In this document: piece after piece, positions 9,134-17,307 of the stretch
Layout: each line of letters opens with the position of its first letter
How positions within the stretch are numbered: position 1 is the stretch's first letter
From: Pseudolysinimonas_A sp041984585
GTDB taxonomy: Bacteria; Actinomycetota; Actinomycetes; Actinomycetales; Microbacteriaceae
Reading direction: 5' to 3'
Assembly: GCA_041984585.1 (NCBI GenBank)
Contig: JBHIXX010000003.1
Coordinates: 50,798-114,797, forward strand
Length of the DNA: 64,000 bases
Notes under the pieces: model-generated
Seen by the model: the letters and a program-made list of their open reading frames with translations, nothing else
The model's database searches: none
Told to the model about the DNA's origin: nothing
Position numbers and translations under genes: made by a program

Positions 9134-9922
9134 TCAGTTCGCCTTGGACGTGAGCCAGACGGTCACGGCCACGACGGCTCCGAGTGCGAAGATCCAGACG
9201 AACAGGCCCTCGGAGACCGGGCCCAGGCTGCCGAGCTCGAGGCCGCCGGGCGAGGGGTTCTCGTCGAGGTACACGAGGTAGGCGATGATGTTCTGCTTGT
9301 CCTCGGGCGTGATGTTCAGGTCGTTGAACACCGGCATGTTCTGCGGGCCGGTGACCATGGCCTCGTAGATGTGCGCCGGGTCGATGTTGTGCAGGTCGGG
9401 GGCGAACTTGCCCTCCGTGAGCGCACCGCCGGCGCCGGCCACGTTGTGGCACATGGCGCAGTTGATGCGGAACAGCTCCGCTCCGACGGCGACGTCGGCT
9501 CCCTCGGTGGTGAGGTAGCGGTCGTCGGGGATCGCCGGGCCGGGGGCGAGCGACGCGACGTAGGCCGCCATCGCCTTGACCTGCTCGTCGGTGAACTGCA
9601 CCGGCTTCGCCTCGGCCTGCGGGCCGGAGGCGGCCATCGGCATCCGGCCGGTTCCGACCTGGAAGTCGACCGCGGCGGCGCCGACTCCGATCAGCGTGGG
9701 CGCGTCGCCGGTGCCGACGGCCTCGAGACCGTGGCAGCTGGCGCAGTTGGCGGCGAAGAGCTTGGCGCCCTCCTCGATCTGGGCCTCCGCGGATGCCGTG
9801 GTCTCGGCGGTGGCGCTCGTGGTGACGAGCGCGTAGGCGCCGCCGGTGGCGAGCAGCCCGATGAGCAGGAGGGAGACCGAGGTCAGCGGGGACCGTCGGC
9901 CGGTGCGTTTCGTGCGGGTCAT
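9134..9922 (-). CDS. qcrC: Cytochrome bc1 complex dihaem cytochrome c subunit (QcrC)
   Basis: A 262-residue cytochrome with two haem-binding motifs, CASCH (about residue 60) and CAMCH (about 157), flanked by an N-terminal signal/anchor helix and a C-terminal helix (about 237-257). This is the actinobacterial subunit that replaces soluble cytochrome c and hands electrons directly to CtaC. The start is at 9922, just after ctaE (ends 9937), and qcrA follows 32 bases on. Confidence 0.96.
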   Translation of the reverse strand: MTRTKRTGRRSPLTSVSLLLIGLLATGGAYALVTTSATAETTASAEAQIEEGAKLFAANCASCHGLEAVGTGDAPTLIGVGAAAVDFQVGTGRMPMAASGPQAEAKPVQFTDEQVKAMAAYVASLAPGPAIPDDRYLTTEGADVAVGAELFRINCAMCHNVAGAGGALTEGKFAPDLHNIDPAHIYEAMVTGPQNMPVFNDLNITPEDKQNIIAYLVYLDENPSPGGLELGSLGPVSEGLFVWIFALGAVVAVTVWLTSKAN

Positions 9923-9936
9923 AACTCTCTCGTTGC

Positions 9937-10581
9937 CTACTTCAGCACGTAGATGACCAGGAACAGGCCGATCCACACGACGTCGACGAAGTGCCAGTAA
10001 TAGGACACGACGATCGCGGTCGTCGCCTCCTTGTGGGTGAAGTTCTTGACGGCGAAGAACCGTCCGATGGTCAGCAGGAAGGCGATGAGACCGCCCGTCA
10101 CGTGCAGACCGTGGAAGCCGGTGGCGATGAAGAACGCCGAGCCGTAGGAGTCGATGGTGAAGCCGACGCCCTCTTCGACGAGGAGCGCGTACTCGTAGAC
10201 CTGGCCGATGATGAACAGCGCGCCGAGGACGAACGAGGCGTAGAACCACTCGACGACGCCCCACTTCCAGAACTGCAGCAGCGATCCGGTGCGGGACTTC
10301 TGCAGCCGCTCCGCGGCGAACACGCCGAACTGTGCGGTGAATGACGACGACACGAGGATGATCGTGATCGTGAGCGAGAGCGGGATGTTCAGCAGCGACG
10401 CCTGCTCGTTCCACAGCTCGGGCGAGGTGGAGCGCAGCGTGAAGTAGACGGCGAACAGTCCGGCGAAGAACATCACCTCGCTGCCGAGCCAGACGATGGT
10501 GCCGACCTGCACGGTGTTCGGGCGGGTGATCACCCCCGCTCCGGAGGAGGTCGAAATCGAAGGGGAGGTCACAGCTCCCAT
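9937..10581 (-). CDS. ctaE: Cytochrome c oxidase subunit III (CtaE)
   Basis: A 214-residue membrane protein with five predicted helices, matching subunit III of the aa3 oxidase. Family landmarks are WLGSEVMFFAGLFAVYF near the N-terminus, FHGLHVTGG and YYWHFVDVVWIGLF at the end. It is the first gene of the ctaE-qcrCAB operon, separate from ctaCDF as in other actinobacteria. It is divergent from trpD with only 35 bases between the two start codons, so the promoters must overlap. Confidence 0.95.
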   Translation of the reverse strand: MGAVTSPSISTSSGAGVITRPNTVQVGTIVWLGSEVMFFAGLFAVYFTLRSTSPELWNEQASLLNIPLSLTITIILVSSSFTAQFGVFAAERLQKSRTGSLLQFWKWGVVEWFYASFVLGALFIIGQVYEYALLVEEGVGFTIDSYGSAFFIATGFHGLHVTGGLIAFLLTIGRFFAVKNFTHKEATTAIVVSYYWHFVDVVWIGLFLVIYVLK

Positions 10582-10603
10582 TATGGCGTACCCGGTAGGT
10601 CGG

Positions 10604-10609
10604 TACGAT
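10604..10609 (+). promoter_or_regulatory. -10 element of a leaderless promoter for trpD
   Basis: TACGAT is followed by 7 bases and the ATG at 10617. It lies in the 35-base gap between ctaE and trpD. Confidence 0.5.
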
Positions 10610-10616
10610 CGACGCC

Positions 10617-11672
10617 ATGCCGACGGAACTGACCTGGCCCGCCGTGCTCACCGAGCTCCTCGCCGGAGCGGACCTCTCCATCGCCGAAGCCACGTGGGCG
10701 ATGGAGGAGGTCATGGAGGGGCGCGCCACGCCGGCCCAGCTGGCGGCCTTCCTGGTCGCGCTGCGCGCCAAGGGCGAGACCATCGACGAGATCGTCGGCT
10801 TCCGCGACGCGATCCTCGGGCACGCGCAGCCGCTCGCGGTCGACGCGATGGCGCTCGACATCGTCGGCACCGGGGGAGACCGCTCCGGCACCGTCAACGT
10901 GTCGACCATGTCGAGCGTGGTGGCCGCGGCCGCCGGGGCCCGCGTGGTCAAGCACGGCAACAAGGCGGCCAGTTCGGCATCCGGATCCTCCGACGTGCTC
11001 GCGGCACTCGGGGTCGACCTGCAGCAGCCGCCGGAGCGGGTCGCCGCCGTGCTCGACGAGGTGGGCATCACCTTCGTGTTCGCGGCCCTGTTCCACCCCG
11101 GCTTCCGCCATGCCGGCCCGGTGCGGGCCGAGCTCGGCATCCCCACGGTGTTCAACTTCCTGGGACCGCTGTGCAACCCGGCGCGTCCGGAGGCGTCGGC
11201 GGTCGGCGTCGCCGCTCTCGAGAAGGTGCCGCTGGTGGTGGGCGTCTTCCGCACCCGCGGTGCGACGGCGCTGGTCTTCCGCGGCGACGACGGCCTCGAC
11301 GAGCTGTCGACCACGGGACACAACCGACTGTGGGAGGTCTCGCGCGGCGACGTGCACGAGCACGACCTCGATCCGGCGGATGTCGGCCTCGCCCGCGCGA
11401 CGCTCGACGACCTGCGCGGCGGCGACGCGGCCTTCAACGCGGCCATCGCGCGCGACGTGCTCGGCGGCGGGGGCTCGGCGGCGGTGCGCGACATCGTGCT
11501 GCTCAACACCGCCGCGGGGCTGGTGTCGTGGGAGCTCGCCCACGACCACACCCAGGTCGAGCGCGACATCCGGGAGCGGTTCGCGGAGAAGATCGCCGTC
11601 GCGGCCGAGACGATCGACTCGGGCGCCGCGATCGCGAAGCTCGACGCCTGGGCCGCCGCGACCGCGGGCTGA
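10617..11672 (+). CDS. trpD: Anthranilate phosphoribosyltransferase (TrpD)
   Basis: A 351-residue enzyme that joins anthranilate and PRPP in tryptophan biosynthesis. The PRPP-binding motif GTGGDRSGTVNVST lies near residues 84-97, followed by KHGNKAASSASGSSDVL, which binds anthranilate and Mg-PRPP. Length is normal. It is a lone trp gene here; no other tryptophan genes are nearby, and it sits beside the ctaE-qcr operon, an arrangement shared by many actinobacteria. The ATG follows a TACGAT -10 element by 7 bases. Confidence 0.95.
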   Translation: MPTELTWPAVLTELLAGADLSIAEATWAMEEVMEGRATPAQLAAFLVALRAKGETIDEIVGFRDAILGHAQPLAVDAMALDIVGTGGDRSGTVNVSTMSSVVAAAAGARVVKHGNKAASSASGSSDVLAALGVDLQQPPERVAAVLDEVGITFVFAALFHPGFRHAGPVRAELGIPTVFNFLGPLCNPARPEASAVGVAALEKVPLVVGVFRTRGATALVFRGDDGLDELSTTGHNRLWEVSRGDVHEHDLDPADVGLARATLDDLRGGDAAFNAAIARDVLGGGGSAAVRDIVLLNTAAGLVSWELAHDHTQVERDIRERFAEKIAVAAETIDSGAAIAKLDAWAAATAG

Positions 11673-11687
11673 ACGCTCTGGCGGTCG

Positions 11688-11712
11688 GATCGCGGCCTCT
11701 CAGGCCGCGATC
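11688..11712. terminator. Hairpin between convergent trpD and the HEFAH protein gene
   Basis: A perfect 11-bp stem (GATCGCGGCCT / AGGCCGCGATC) with a CTC loop lies between two convergent genes. There is no clear T tract, so termination is likely but not certain. Confidence 0.6.
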
Positions 11713-11756
11713 GGGGCAGCGGTCCGGGTCACCCGCATCCGGCGGGGGAGCGCGAC

Positions 11757-12767
11757 CTACTGGGAGACGGGGCGGTACTCGACGCCGACCGCGTCGATCC
11801 AGTCGCGGATGACCCCGCGCTGCGCCGACGAGCAGACCTTGCCGTACCCGTAGGAGACGTCCCAGTACTGGTAGGAACTCACCCAGACACGATGGTCGAG
11901 CGTGGTGCTGTTCGTCTTCACGAGCGCGTAGCAGTCGGCCATGAACTCCCAGTCGCCGCCGAACGAGTCGACGACGGCATCCGTCGCCTCCGCGTTGGTG
12001 ATCTGAAGGACGTGCGCGAACTCGTGATAGGTGATGAGGCGCTCGCCCCACTCATCCGTCGAGGGGTGCGCGAAGTCGGCCTTGTCCAGGTGCACGACGT
12101 ACGGCTCGTCGCCGAGGACGCATCCGATGGCGTCGGTCTCGCACACCACGTCGGCGTTGTCGAAGACGACCGTCGTGAACCCCTTCCCGATGGAGTCGAG
12201 TACGCGCTCCGCTTCGGATCGCGTGGCGTTGTCACCGCGCTCGTCGTCAGCCGCCTCGGCGAGGCGCTCGAGCTCGAGCTGGTAGCCCACGGCCTGGGCC
12301 GTGCGCGTCGAGACCAGCCCCGCATCCCAGCGGTCGACCCACGCCCTCTGGGCGAGGTCCTCGTACTCGTCGAAGGGCACCAAGTCGGCGTAGGGGAGCC
12401 CGTCGAAGAGCGCGGCGGTGTCCATCAGGGACCCCATCGCCGCGCCGAACTCCTCCTTCTCGTCGAGCAGCTCGGTCAGGTCGTCGATCTCCGACTCCTG
12501 CTGGTCGACCTTCGCGAGGGCGAACCAGAGCTCGACCCCGGCCCACGCGCCGGCGACGACGGTCAGGCCGAGGACGATCGAGAGGATGATGACGGCGACC
12601 GGCCGGCGACGCTTCACCGGCGGGGCGCCCGCCTCATCGGCCGTGGAGGCGGACGGCGGGCCGTCGGCGGGCGCGACGGTGTGAGGGGCCGGAGGTGTGA
12701 GGTCGAGGCTCCCGGCTGCGGGCTCGGTCTCGGGGTCGGCACGAGTCTCGGGGCCATCCGTGGTCAC
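11757..12767 (-). CDS. Membrane-anchored HExxH (gluzincin-like) putative metalloprotease
   Basis: A 336-residue protein of unknown family. A Pro/Ala-rich cytoplasmic N-terminus and KRRR (about 52-55) precede one membrane helix (about 56-80), then a short coiled-coil-like stretch (about 87-107) and an outer domain. That domain contains YHEFAHV (His248, Glu249, His252) and, 22 residues later, WEFMADCYA with Glu274 as a candidate third zinc ligand, the spacing of gluzincin peptidases. Four cysteines (209, 216, 279, 312) could form disulfides. It stands alone between convergent trpD and divergent DUF4287. The protease role is inferred from the motif only. Confidence 0.6.
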   Translation of the reverse strand: MTTDGPETRADPETEPAAGSLDLTPPAPHTVAPADGPPSASTADEAGAPPVKRRRPVAVIILSIVLGLTVVAGAWAGVELWFALAKVDQQESEIDDLTELLDEKEEFGAAMGSLMDTAALFDGLPYADLVPFDEYEDLAQRAWVDRWDAGLVSTRTAQAVGYQLELERLAEAADDERGDNATRSEAERVLDSIGKGFTTVVFDNADVVCETDAIGCVLGDEPYVVHLDKADFAHPSTDEWGERLITYHEFAHVLQITNAEATDAVVDSFGGDWEFMADCYALVKTNSTTLDHRVWVSSYQYWDVSYGYGKVCSSAQRGVIRDWIDAVGVEYRPVSQ

Positions 12768-12834
12768 AGGAAAAGTGAATCATGCCCATGTCCGCGGGCA
12801 CCAGTGTCGGGCCGGCTCCGTCGTGGGGGAGCGG

Positions 12835-12840
12835 TAACGT
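12835..12840 (+). promoter_or_regulatory. -10 element of a leaderless promoter for the DUF4287 gene
   Basis: TAACGT is followed by 7 bases and the ATG at 12848. This decides between that ATG and one at 12782. Confidence 0.45.
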
Positions 12841-12847
12841 GACGCCC

Positions 12848-13099
12848 ATGTCCGACCATCCGGTCCCGGCGCCCGACATCTCGGAGGGGCGCACCATCAA
12901 GGGCCCCGCCTCCTACTTCCGCAGCATCGAGCGCACCTACGGGCAGCCGATGCAGCACTGGCTCGACCTCGCCGCAGAGCGGATCCAGGCGGGGGAGCCG
13001 CACATGGCGGTGGTCGACCGGCTGAAGTCCGAGCACGCCATGGGCCACGGCCACGCGAACGCGGTCGTCGCCTATGTGCGGGCCCATCTGCCGGGCTGA
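12848..13099 (+). CDS. DUF4287 domain protein
   Basis: A small soluble protein of 83 residues. The stretch KGPASYFRSIERTYG, then QHWLDLAAERI, then HMAVVDRLKSEHAMGHGHANAVVAYVRA is the DUF4287 signature, including the conserved GHGHANA. No function is established for this family. An upstream in-frame ATG at 12782 would add 22 residues, but the TAACGT element 7 bases before 12848 and homology beginning after it favour the shorter form. Confidence 0.8.
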   Translation: MSDHPVPAPDISEGRTIKGPASYFRSIERTYGQPMQHWLDLAAERIQAGEPHMAVVDRLKSEHAMGHGHANAVVAYVRAHLPG

Positions 13100-13116
13100 A
13101 CGGCCGGCATTTCCGG

Positions 13117-14595
13117 TCAGCCGATGATCGGCCGCTCCTTGGGGAACTCGTAGAGGAGTCGGCGGTCGCGAAGGGCGAGAGCGGTCGCGAAGGTGATCGG
13201 GCCCAGGCGACCGAGGAACATGAGGACGATCAACAGGATCTGGCCGGCCGGAGGGAGATCGGCGGTGATGCCGGTCGACAGTCCGACGGTGGCGAAGGCC
13301 GAGATCACCTCGAACAGCACGCGGTCCAGCGTGAAGTCGGTGATGACGAGCAGGAAGGCGGCCCCGAGCACGACCAGCCCGATCGCCACAACGACCACCG
13401 CGAGCGCCTGGCGGTGCACGGCGCGGGACAGGCGCTTGTGGAAGATGTTCACCGCGCCGTCGCCGCGGATCTCGGCCACGAGGATGAAGTAGAGCACGGC
13501 GAACGTGGTGATCTTGATTCCGCCGGCCGTGCCGGCAGGTCCGCCGCCGATCAGCATGAGTACATCCGTGCCGAGGAGGGTCACCGGATCGAGCTGGCCG
13601 GTGTCGATGCTGTTGAAGCCGGCGGTGCGGGTCTGCACGGATTGGAAGAAGGCCGCCAGGAGTCGCGACCCCGGGTCGAGCGCTCCGAACGTGCGCGGGT
13701 TGCCCCACTCGGACAGAGCGAACATCACGGTGCCGCCGACCAGAAGGATCGCCGTCCCCCAGAGCACGAGCCGCGTGTTCATCGACCAGCGCAGGGGAGT
13801 TCTCAGGTGACGTCGCAACTGCACCAGGACCGGGAAACCGAGACCGCCGATGATCGTCGCCGCGCACATCGGCAGGCAGACCCACGGGTCGGAGGCGAAT
13901 CCGATCATGTTGTCCGAGTACAGGGCGAATCCCGCGTTGTTGAAGGCGGAGACCGAGTGGAAGACGCCCGACCAGACGGCCTGCGCGGGGGAGGCCCCGT
14001 ACCCGACTGCGAAACGCAGCGCGAGGATCGTCGCCACCACCACCTCGACGGACAGGGACATCGTGACGATCCCGAGAACGACGGAGCGCACGTCCTGCAG
14101 CGCCCCGGAACGGGTCTCGATCGCCGCCGTGAGGCGGCCGCGCAGCGACATCCGACGGAGCACGGCGAGGCCGACGACGGAGGCGAACGTCATCACGCCG
14201 AAGCCGCCGACCTGGATGAGACCGAGGATCACGACTTCACCGAACCCGGTCCAGTACGTGGGGGTGTCGACGACGACGAGGCCGGTCACGCACAGCGCCG
14301 ACGTCGCGGTGAAGACCGCCTCGAGCGGCGAGGCAGCGCCCGGCCCGGCCTTGGCGAACGGCAGCATCAGCAGAGCGGCTCCGAGGACGCCGGCTGTGAA
14401 GAACCCGATGAGAATCGTCCGCGCCGGCCGAGGCCGGCGGAACACGCGAAGTCTCGCGCGCACAGGTGGCACGCGCGGAACACTACGCCTCTCCGGACGC
14501 GGTCGAGTGCGGAGAGGAGCCGGGTGCTGCCCGTCGTGGCTCGGCCGGTGGCGGGGGAACGTTGCCCCAGGCGCGCCGCTCGAGTGAACTGACAT
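13117..14595 (-). CDS. TrkH-type potassium uptake protein
   Basis: A 492-residue membrane protein of the TrkH/KtrB K+ transporter superfamily. The four pore repeats are visible with their filter glycines: SALCVTGLVVVDTP, SAFNNAGFALYS, RTAGFNSIDTG and ATVGLSTGIT. A TrkA/KtrA-like RCK regulatory subunit would be expected but is not in the window. The first 70 residues are Arg/Pro-rich and hydrophilic; the ATG at 14595 is the nearest, but GTG codons downstream (about 14472) could be the true start, and the frame stays open to 14745. Confidence 0.88.
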   Translation of the reverse strand: MSVHSSGAPGATFPRHRPSHDGQHPAPLRTRPRPERRSVPRVPPVRARLRVFRRPRPARTILIGFFTAGVLGAALLMLPFAKAGPGAASPLEAVFTATSALCVTGLVVVDTPTYWTGFGEVVILGLIQVGGFGVMTFASVVGLAVLRRMSLRGRLTAAIETRSGALQDVRSVVLGIVTMSLSVEVVVATILALRFAVGYGASPAQAVWSGVFHSVSAFNNAGFALYSDNMIGFASDPWVCLPMCAATIIGGLGFPVLVQLRRHLRTPLRWSMNTRLVLWGTAILLVGGTVMFALSEWGNPRTFGALDPGSRLLAAFFQSVQTRTAGFNSIDTGQLDPVTLLGTDVLMLIGGGPAGTAGGIKITTFAVLYFILVAEIRGDGAVNIFHKRLSRAVHRQALAVVVVAIGLVVLGAAFLLVITDFTLDRVLFEVISAFATVGLSTGITADLPPAGQILLIVLMFLGRLGPITFATALALRDRRLLYEFPKERPIIG

Positions 14596-14940
14596 AATCG
14601 CGCTTATCGGATCGAGAAGCCGACCCGGAGTTCGAGGGACGGCCAGGCATCCGCCTTCTGCCGGAAGACCTCCGCGTCGGCGAGCGAGACAGCGTACGGT
14701 TGCCGCTGAATGGAAGTCCCGGGATGACGCGCAGCGGGTCGGCATAGGTTTCCCGCACGCGATGCGCCGTCATCGCGGCCGTGACCACGGTGTATGAAAT
14801 CGCTCAGACGAAAATGTTGACGATTTCCTGGACCCGGCTTACGGTTGCGCCAAGTCGAACGCCACCACCACAGGCCCCGACCCGGCGATGATGACGGCGT
14901 CCGCACGATCTTCTGACGATGACGCGGAGAGGTGCGACAC
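14596..14940 (+). other. Intergenic region with the liv operon promoter
   Basis: 345 bases between the divergent trkH-type gene and livG. Apart from the promoter-like site at 14817-14845, I see no gene, repeat or structured RNA here. The trkH-type frame stays open through part of it (to 14745). Confidence 0.5.
14817..14845 (+). promoter_or_regulatory. Sigma-70-type promoter of the liv operon
   Basis: TTGACG (14817-14822) and TACGGT (14840-14845) are separated by 17 bases, close to the housekeeping consensus. The site lies about 95 bases upstream of livG, which leaves room for a leader. Confidence 0.6.
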
Positions 14941-15732
14941 ATGGGCGCTCGGTTGACCCTGCGTGATGTCAATCTGCGCTTCGGCGGCATCCAGGTGCTG
15001 GATTCCGTGTCGTTCGACGTCGAGCCCGGCTCGATCTTCGGCCTCGTCGGACCGAACGGCGCCGGCAAGACGTCGCTGTTCAACTGCATCAGCGGGCACT
15101 ACCGCCCGACCTCCGGCTCGGTGCTGATCGACGACGTCGAGGTGCTCTCGGCGCGTCCGTCGAGTCTCGCCAGGCGCGGGCTGGCGCGCACCTTCCAGCA
15201 TCCGGCGCTGCAGCTGCACTCGACGGTGCTCGAGAACGTGCTGCTCGGCGCCCACTCGCACCTGCCGGGCGGACCGGTGCGCTGGGCGCTCCGCATCCCG
15301 CCCACGGTGTCGCGCGAGAAGGAGGCCCGCGCTGAGGCCCGCGAGCTGCTCGAGCGCTTCGGCCTCGGGTGGGCCGCCGACCGTCGCGCCGACGAGCTGT
15401 CGCACGGACTGCACAAGGGCGTCGAGCTGTGCCGCGCACTCATGACCCGCCCCCGGTTGCTGCTGCTCGACGAGCCGGCTGCCGGTCTCCCCCACGCCGA
15501 GGTGGAGGCGTTCATCGAGCGCGTCCGCTCCATGCGGGCCGACTTCGACCTCACCGTCGTCATCGTCGAGCACCACATGGGGCTCATCTCGGCGCTCACC
15601 GACCGGGTGGTGGTGCTCGACCACGGGCAGATGCTGATGGAGGGCACGGCCGCGGAGGCCCAGTCCGACCCGCGCGTGATCGCGGCCTATCTCGGACAGG
15701 AGGTGGTCGACGATGAGCCTGCTGGAGCTTGA
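14941..15732 (+). CDS. livG: Branched-chain amino-acid ABC transporter ATP-binding protein LivG
   Basis: A 263-residue ABC ATPase of the LivG type. Walker A is GPNGAGKTS (about 41-49), the signature is an unusual LSHGLHKGVELCRAL, Walker B is LLLLDEPAAGLPH and the switch His is in VIVEHHMG. LivG proteins have the insert after Walker A that is present here. The ATG at 14941 has GGAGAGG 8 bases upstream; a GTG at 14932 is possible but falls inside that site. It overlaps livF by 20 bases and is the first gene of livG-F-H-M-K. Confidence 0.92.
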   Translation: MGARLTLRDVNLRFGGIQVLDSVSFDVEPGSIFGLVGPNGAGKTSLFNCISGHYRPTSGSVLIDDVEVLSARPSSLARRGLARTFQHPALQLHSTVLENVLLGAHSHLPGGPVRWALRIPPTVSREKEARAEARELLERFGLGWAADRRADELSHGLHKGVELCRALMTRPRLLLLDEPAAGLPHAEVEAFIERVRSMRADFDLTVVIVEHHMGLISALTDRVVVLDHGQMLMEGTAAEAQSDPRVIAAYLGQEVVDDEPAGA

Positions 15733-16423
15733 GGACGTGCACGCGTCGTACGGGCACGCCCAGGTGCTGCACGGCGTCTCGTTCCGCCTCGACGAGAACG
15801 ACGCCTTCGGCATCCTGGGCGCGAACGGCGCGGGCAAGACGACGACGCTACGGGCGATCACCGGGATGGTGACCACCCGCGGCAAGATCACGTTCGACGG
15901 ACGCGACATCACCGGCATGCGCCCCGACAAGATCGCCCGGCTCGGCATCGCCCACGTGCCCGAGGGTCGCGGCACCCTCGGCGACCTCAGCGTCCGCGAC
16001 AACCTGCGGGTGGGCGCGTACCAGCGGCGCGACCGCGCCGGTGTCGCAGAGGATATCGAGTACTGCCTCGATCTCTTCCCGAACCTGCGCGAGCGCATCG
16101 GCAGCAACGCGTCGGCGCTCTCCGGCGGCGAGCAGCAGATGCTGGCCGTCGCGCGCGCGTTCATGGCCAAGCCCCGCCTCATCCTGCTCGACGAGGCGTC
16201 GCTCGGCCTCGCCCCCAGCACCGCGCACCGCGTCTACGACGCGATCAAGCGGCTGCGCGAGGAGGCCGGGGTGTCGATGGTGGTCGTCGAGCAGAACGCG
16301 GTGCTGGCCTTCACCGTCGTCGACCACGCGATCGTCCTCGAGACCGGGAAGATCGCCTTGGAGGGCAGCCGGGAGCGGCTCATGGGCATGGACGAGGTAC
16401 GTCGCGCGTACCTGGGAGGCTGA
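15713..16423 (+). CDS. livF: Branched-chain amino-acid ABC transporter ATP-binding protein LivF
   Basis: A 236-residue ABC ATPase, shorter than LivG as usual. Motifs: Walker A GANGAGKTT (about 38-46), signature LSGGEQQML, Walker B LILLDEASLGL and switch His region replaced by VVVEQNA, the normal LivF form. The glycine-rich HVPEGRGTLG after the Q-loop is typical of LivF. Overlap with livG and a 2-base gap to livH indicate one transcript. Confidence 0.93.
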   Translation: MSLLELEDVHASYGHAQVLHGVSFRLDENDAFGILGANGAGKTTTLRAITGMVTTRGKITFDGRDITGMRPDKIARLGIAHVPEGRGTLGDLSVRDNLRVGAYQRRDRAGVAEDIEYCLDLFPNLRERIGSNASALSGGEQQMLAVARAFMAKPRLILLDEASLGLAPSTAHRVYDAIKRLREEAGVSMVVVEQNAVLAFTVVDHAIVLETGKIALEGSRERLMGMDEVRRAYLGG

Positions 16424-16425
16424 CC

Positions 16426-17307
16426 GTGGCGTACTTCATCCAGCTCGTCGTCGACGGTTTCGCCACCGGATCGATCTACGGTGCGCTCGCGCTGGCGATC
16501 GTCCTTGTCAACCGCGCGACCGGCATGATCAACTTCGCGCAGGGCGGCATGGCCGTCCTGTCGACCTTCGTCGCGTTCCAGCTCACGCTCTGGGGCGTCC
16601 CGCTGATCGTGGCGATGCTCTTCGCCTTCGCGTTCGCCTTCGCGTTCGGGATGGCCGTCGAGCGAGTGCTCATCCGCAAGTTCGAGGGCGGCGATCCGGA
16701 CACCGCCGTGGTGGTGACGATCGGGCTGTTCGTGCTCGTCACCGGCATCTCGGCGGCGATCTGGAGCTACGACCCGGTCCCCTTCCCGTCGCTCTTCCCG
16801 CTCGAGACGATCAACGTCTTCGGCGTCTTCATCAGCGTGCGGTCGCTCGGCAACATCGTGGTGCTGCTGATCGCGATGGCGATCCTGCAGTTCCTGTTCC
16901 GCGCCACGAAGCTCGGGTTGGCGATGCGCGCCGTCGCCGACAACCCGCAGTCGGCCGCGCTCTCCGGACTCCCGGTCAGCCGCCTGCTCATGGTCGGCTG
17001 GGGCCTCGCCGCGGCGCTCGGGTCGATCGCCGGCGTGCTGGTGGCGCCCCAGCTGTTCATCTCCCCCGGGATGCTCGACTTCGTGCTCGTCTACGCGCTG
17101 GCGTCGGCGATCCTGGGCGGTCTCGACAGCCCGCTCGGCGCCGTCGTCGCCGCCTGGCTGATCGGCGTCACCGAGAACCTGGCGGGCGCCTACCTGGAGT
17201 TCTTCGGCGACGACCTCAAGATCGCGGTGCCGTTCATCGCGATGATCGTGATCCTCATCGTGCGCCCGCAGGGCCTGTTCGGTCGGAAGGTGGTGGTCCG
17301 GGTCTGA
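16426..17307 (+). CDS. livH: Branched-chain amino-acid ABC transporter permease LivH
   Basis: A 293-residue permease with about eight membrane helices. The N-terminal GSIYGALALAIVLVNRATGMINFAQGGMA is the classical LivH opening, and LGGLDSPLGAVVAAWLIGV is the conserved C-terminal coupling region. It starts at a GTG 2 bases after livF and its stop overlaps the livM start (TGATG). Confidence 0.93.
   Translation: MAYFIQLVVDGFATGSIYGALALAIVLVNRATGMINFAQGGMAVLSTFVAFQLTLWGVPLIVAMLFAFAFAFAFGMAVERVLIRKFEGGDPDTAVVVTIGLFVLVTGISAAIWSYDPVPFPSLFPLETINVFGVFISVRSLGNIVVLLIAMAILQFLFRATKLGLAMRAVADNPQSAALSGLPVSRLLMVGWGLAAALGSIAGVLVAPQLFISPGMLDFVLVYALASAILGGLDSPLGAVVAAWLIGVTENLAGAYLEFFGDDLKIAVPFIAMIVILIVRPQGLFGRKVVVRV

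Noticed and set aside
14604..15089. 161-codon minus-strand frame opposite the start of livG
   Set aside because: It overlaps livG and its promoter and shows no recognisable domain or ribosome site.
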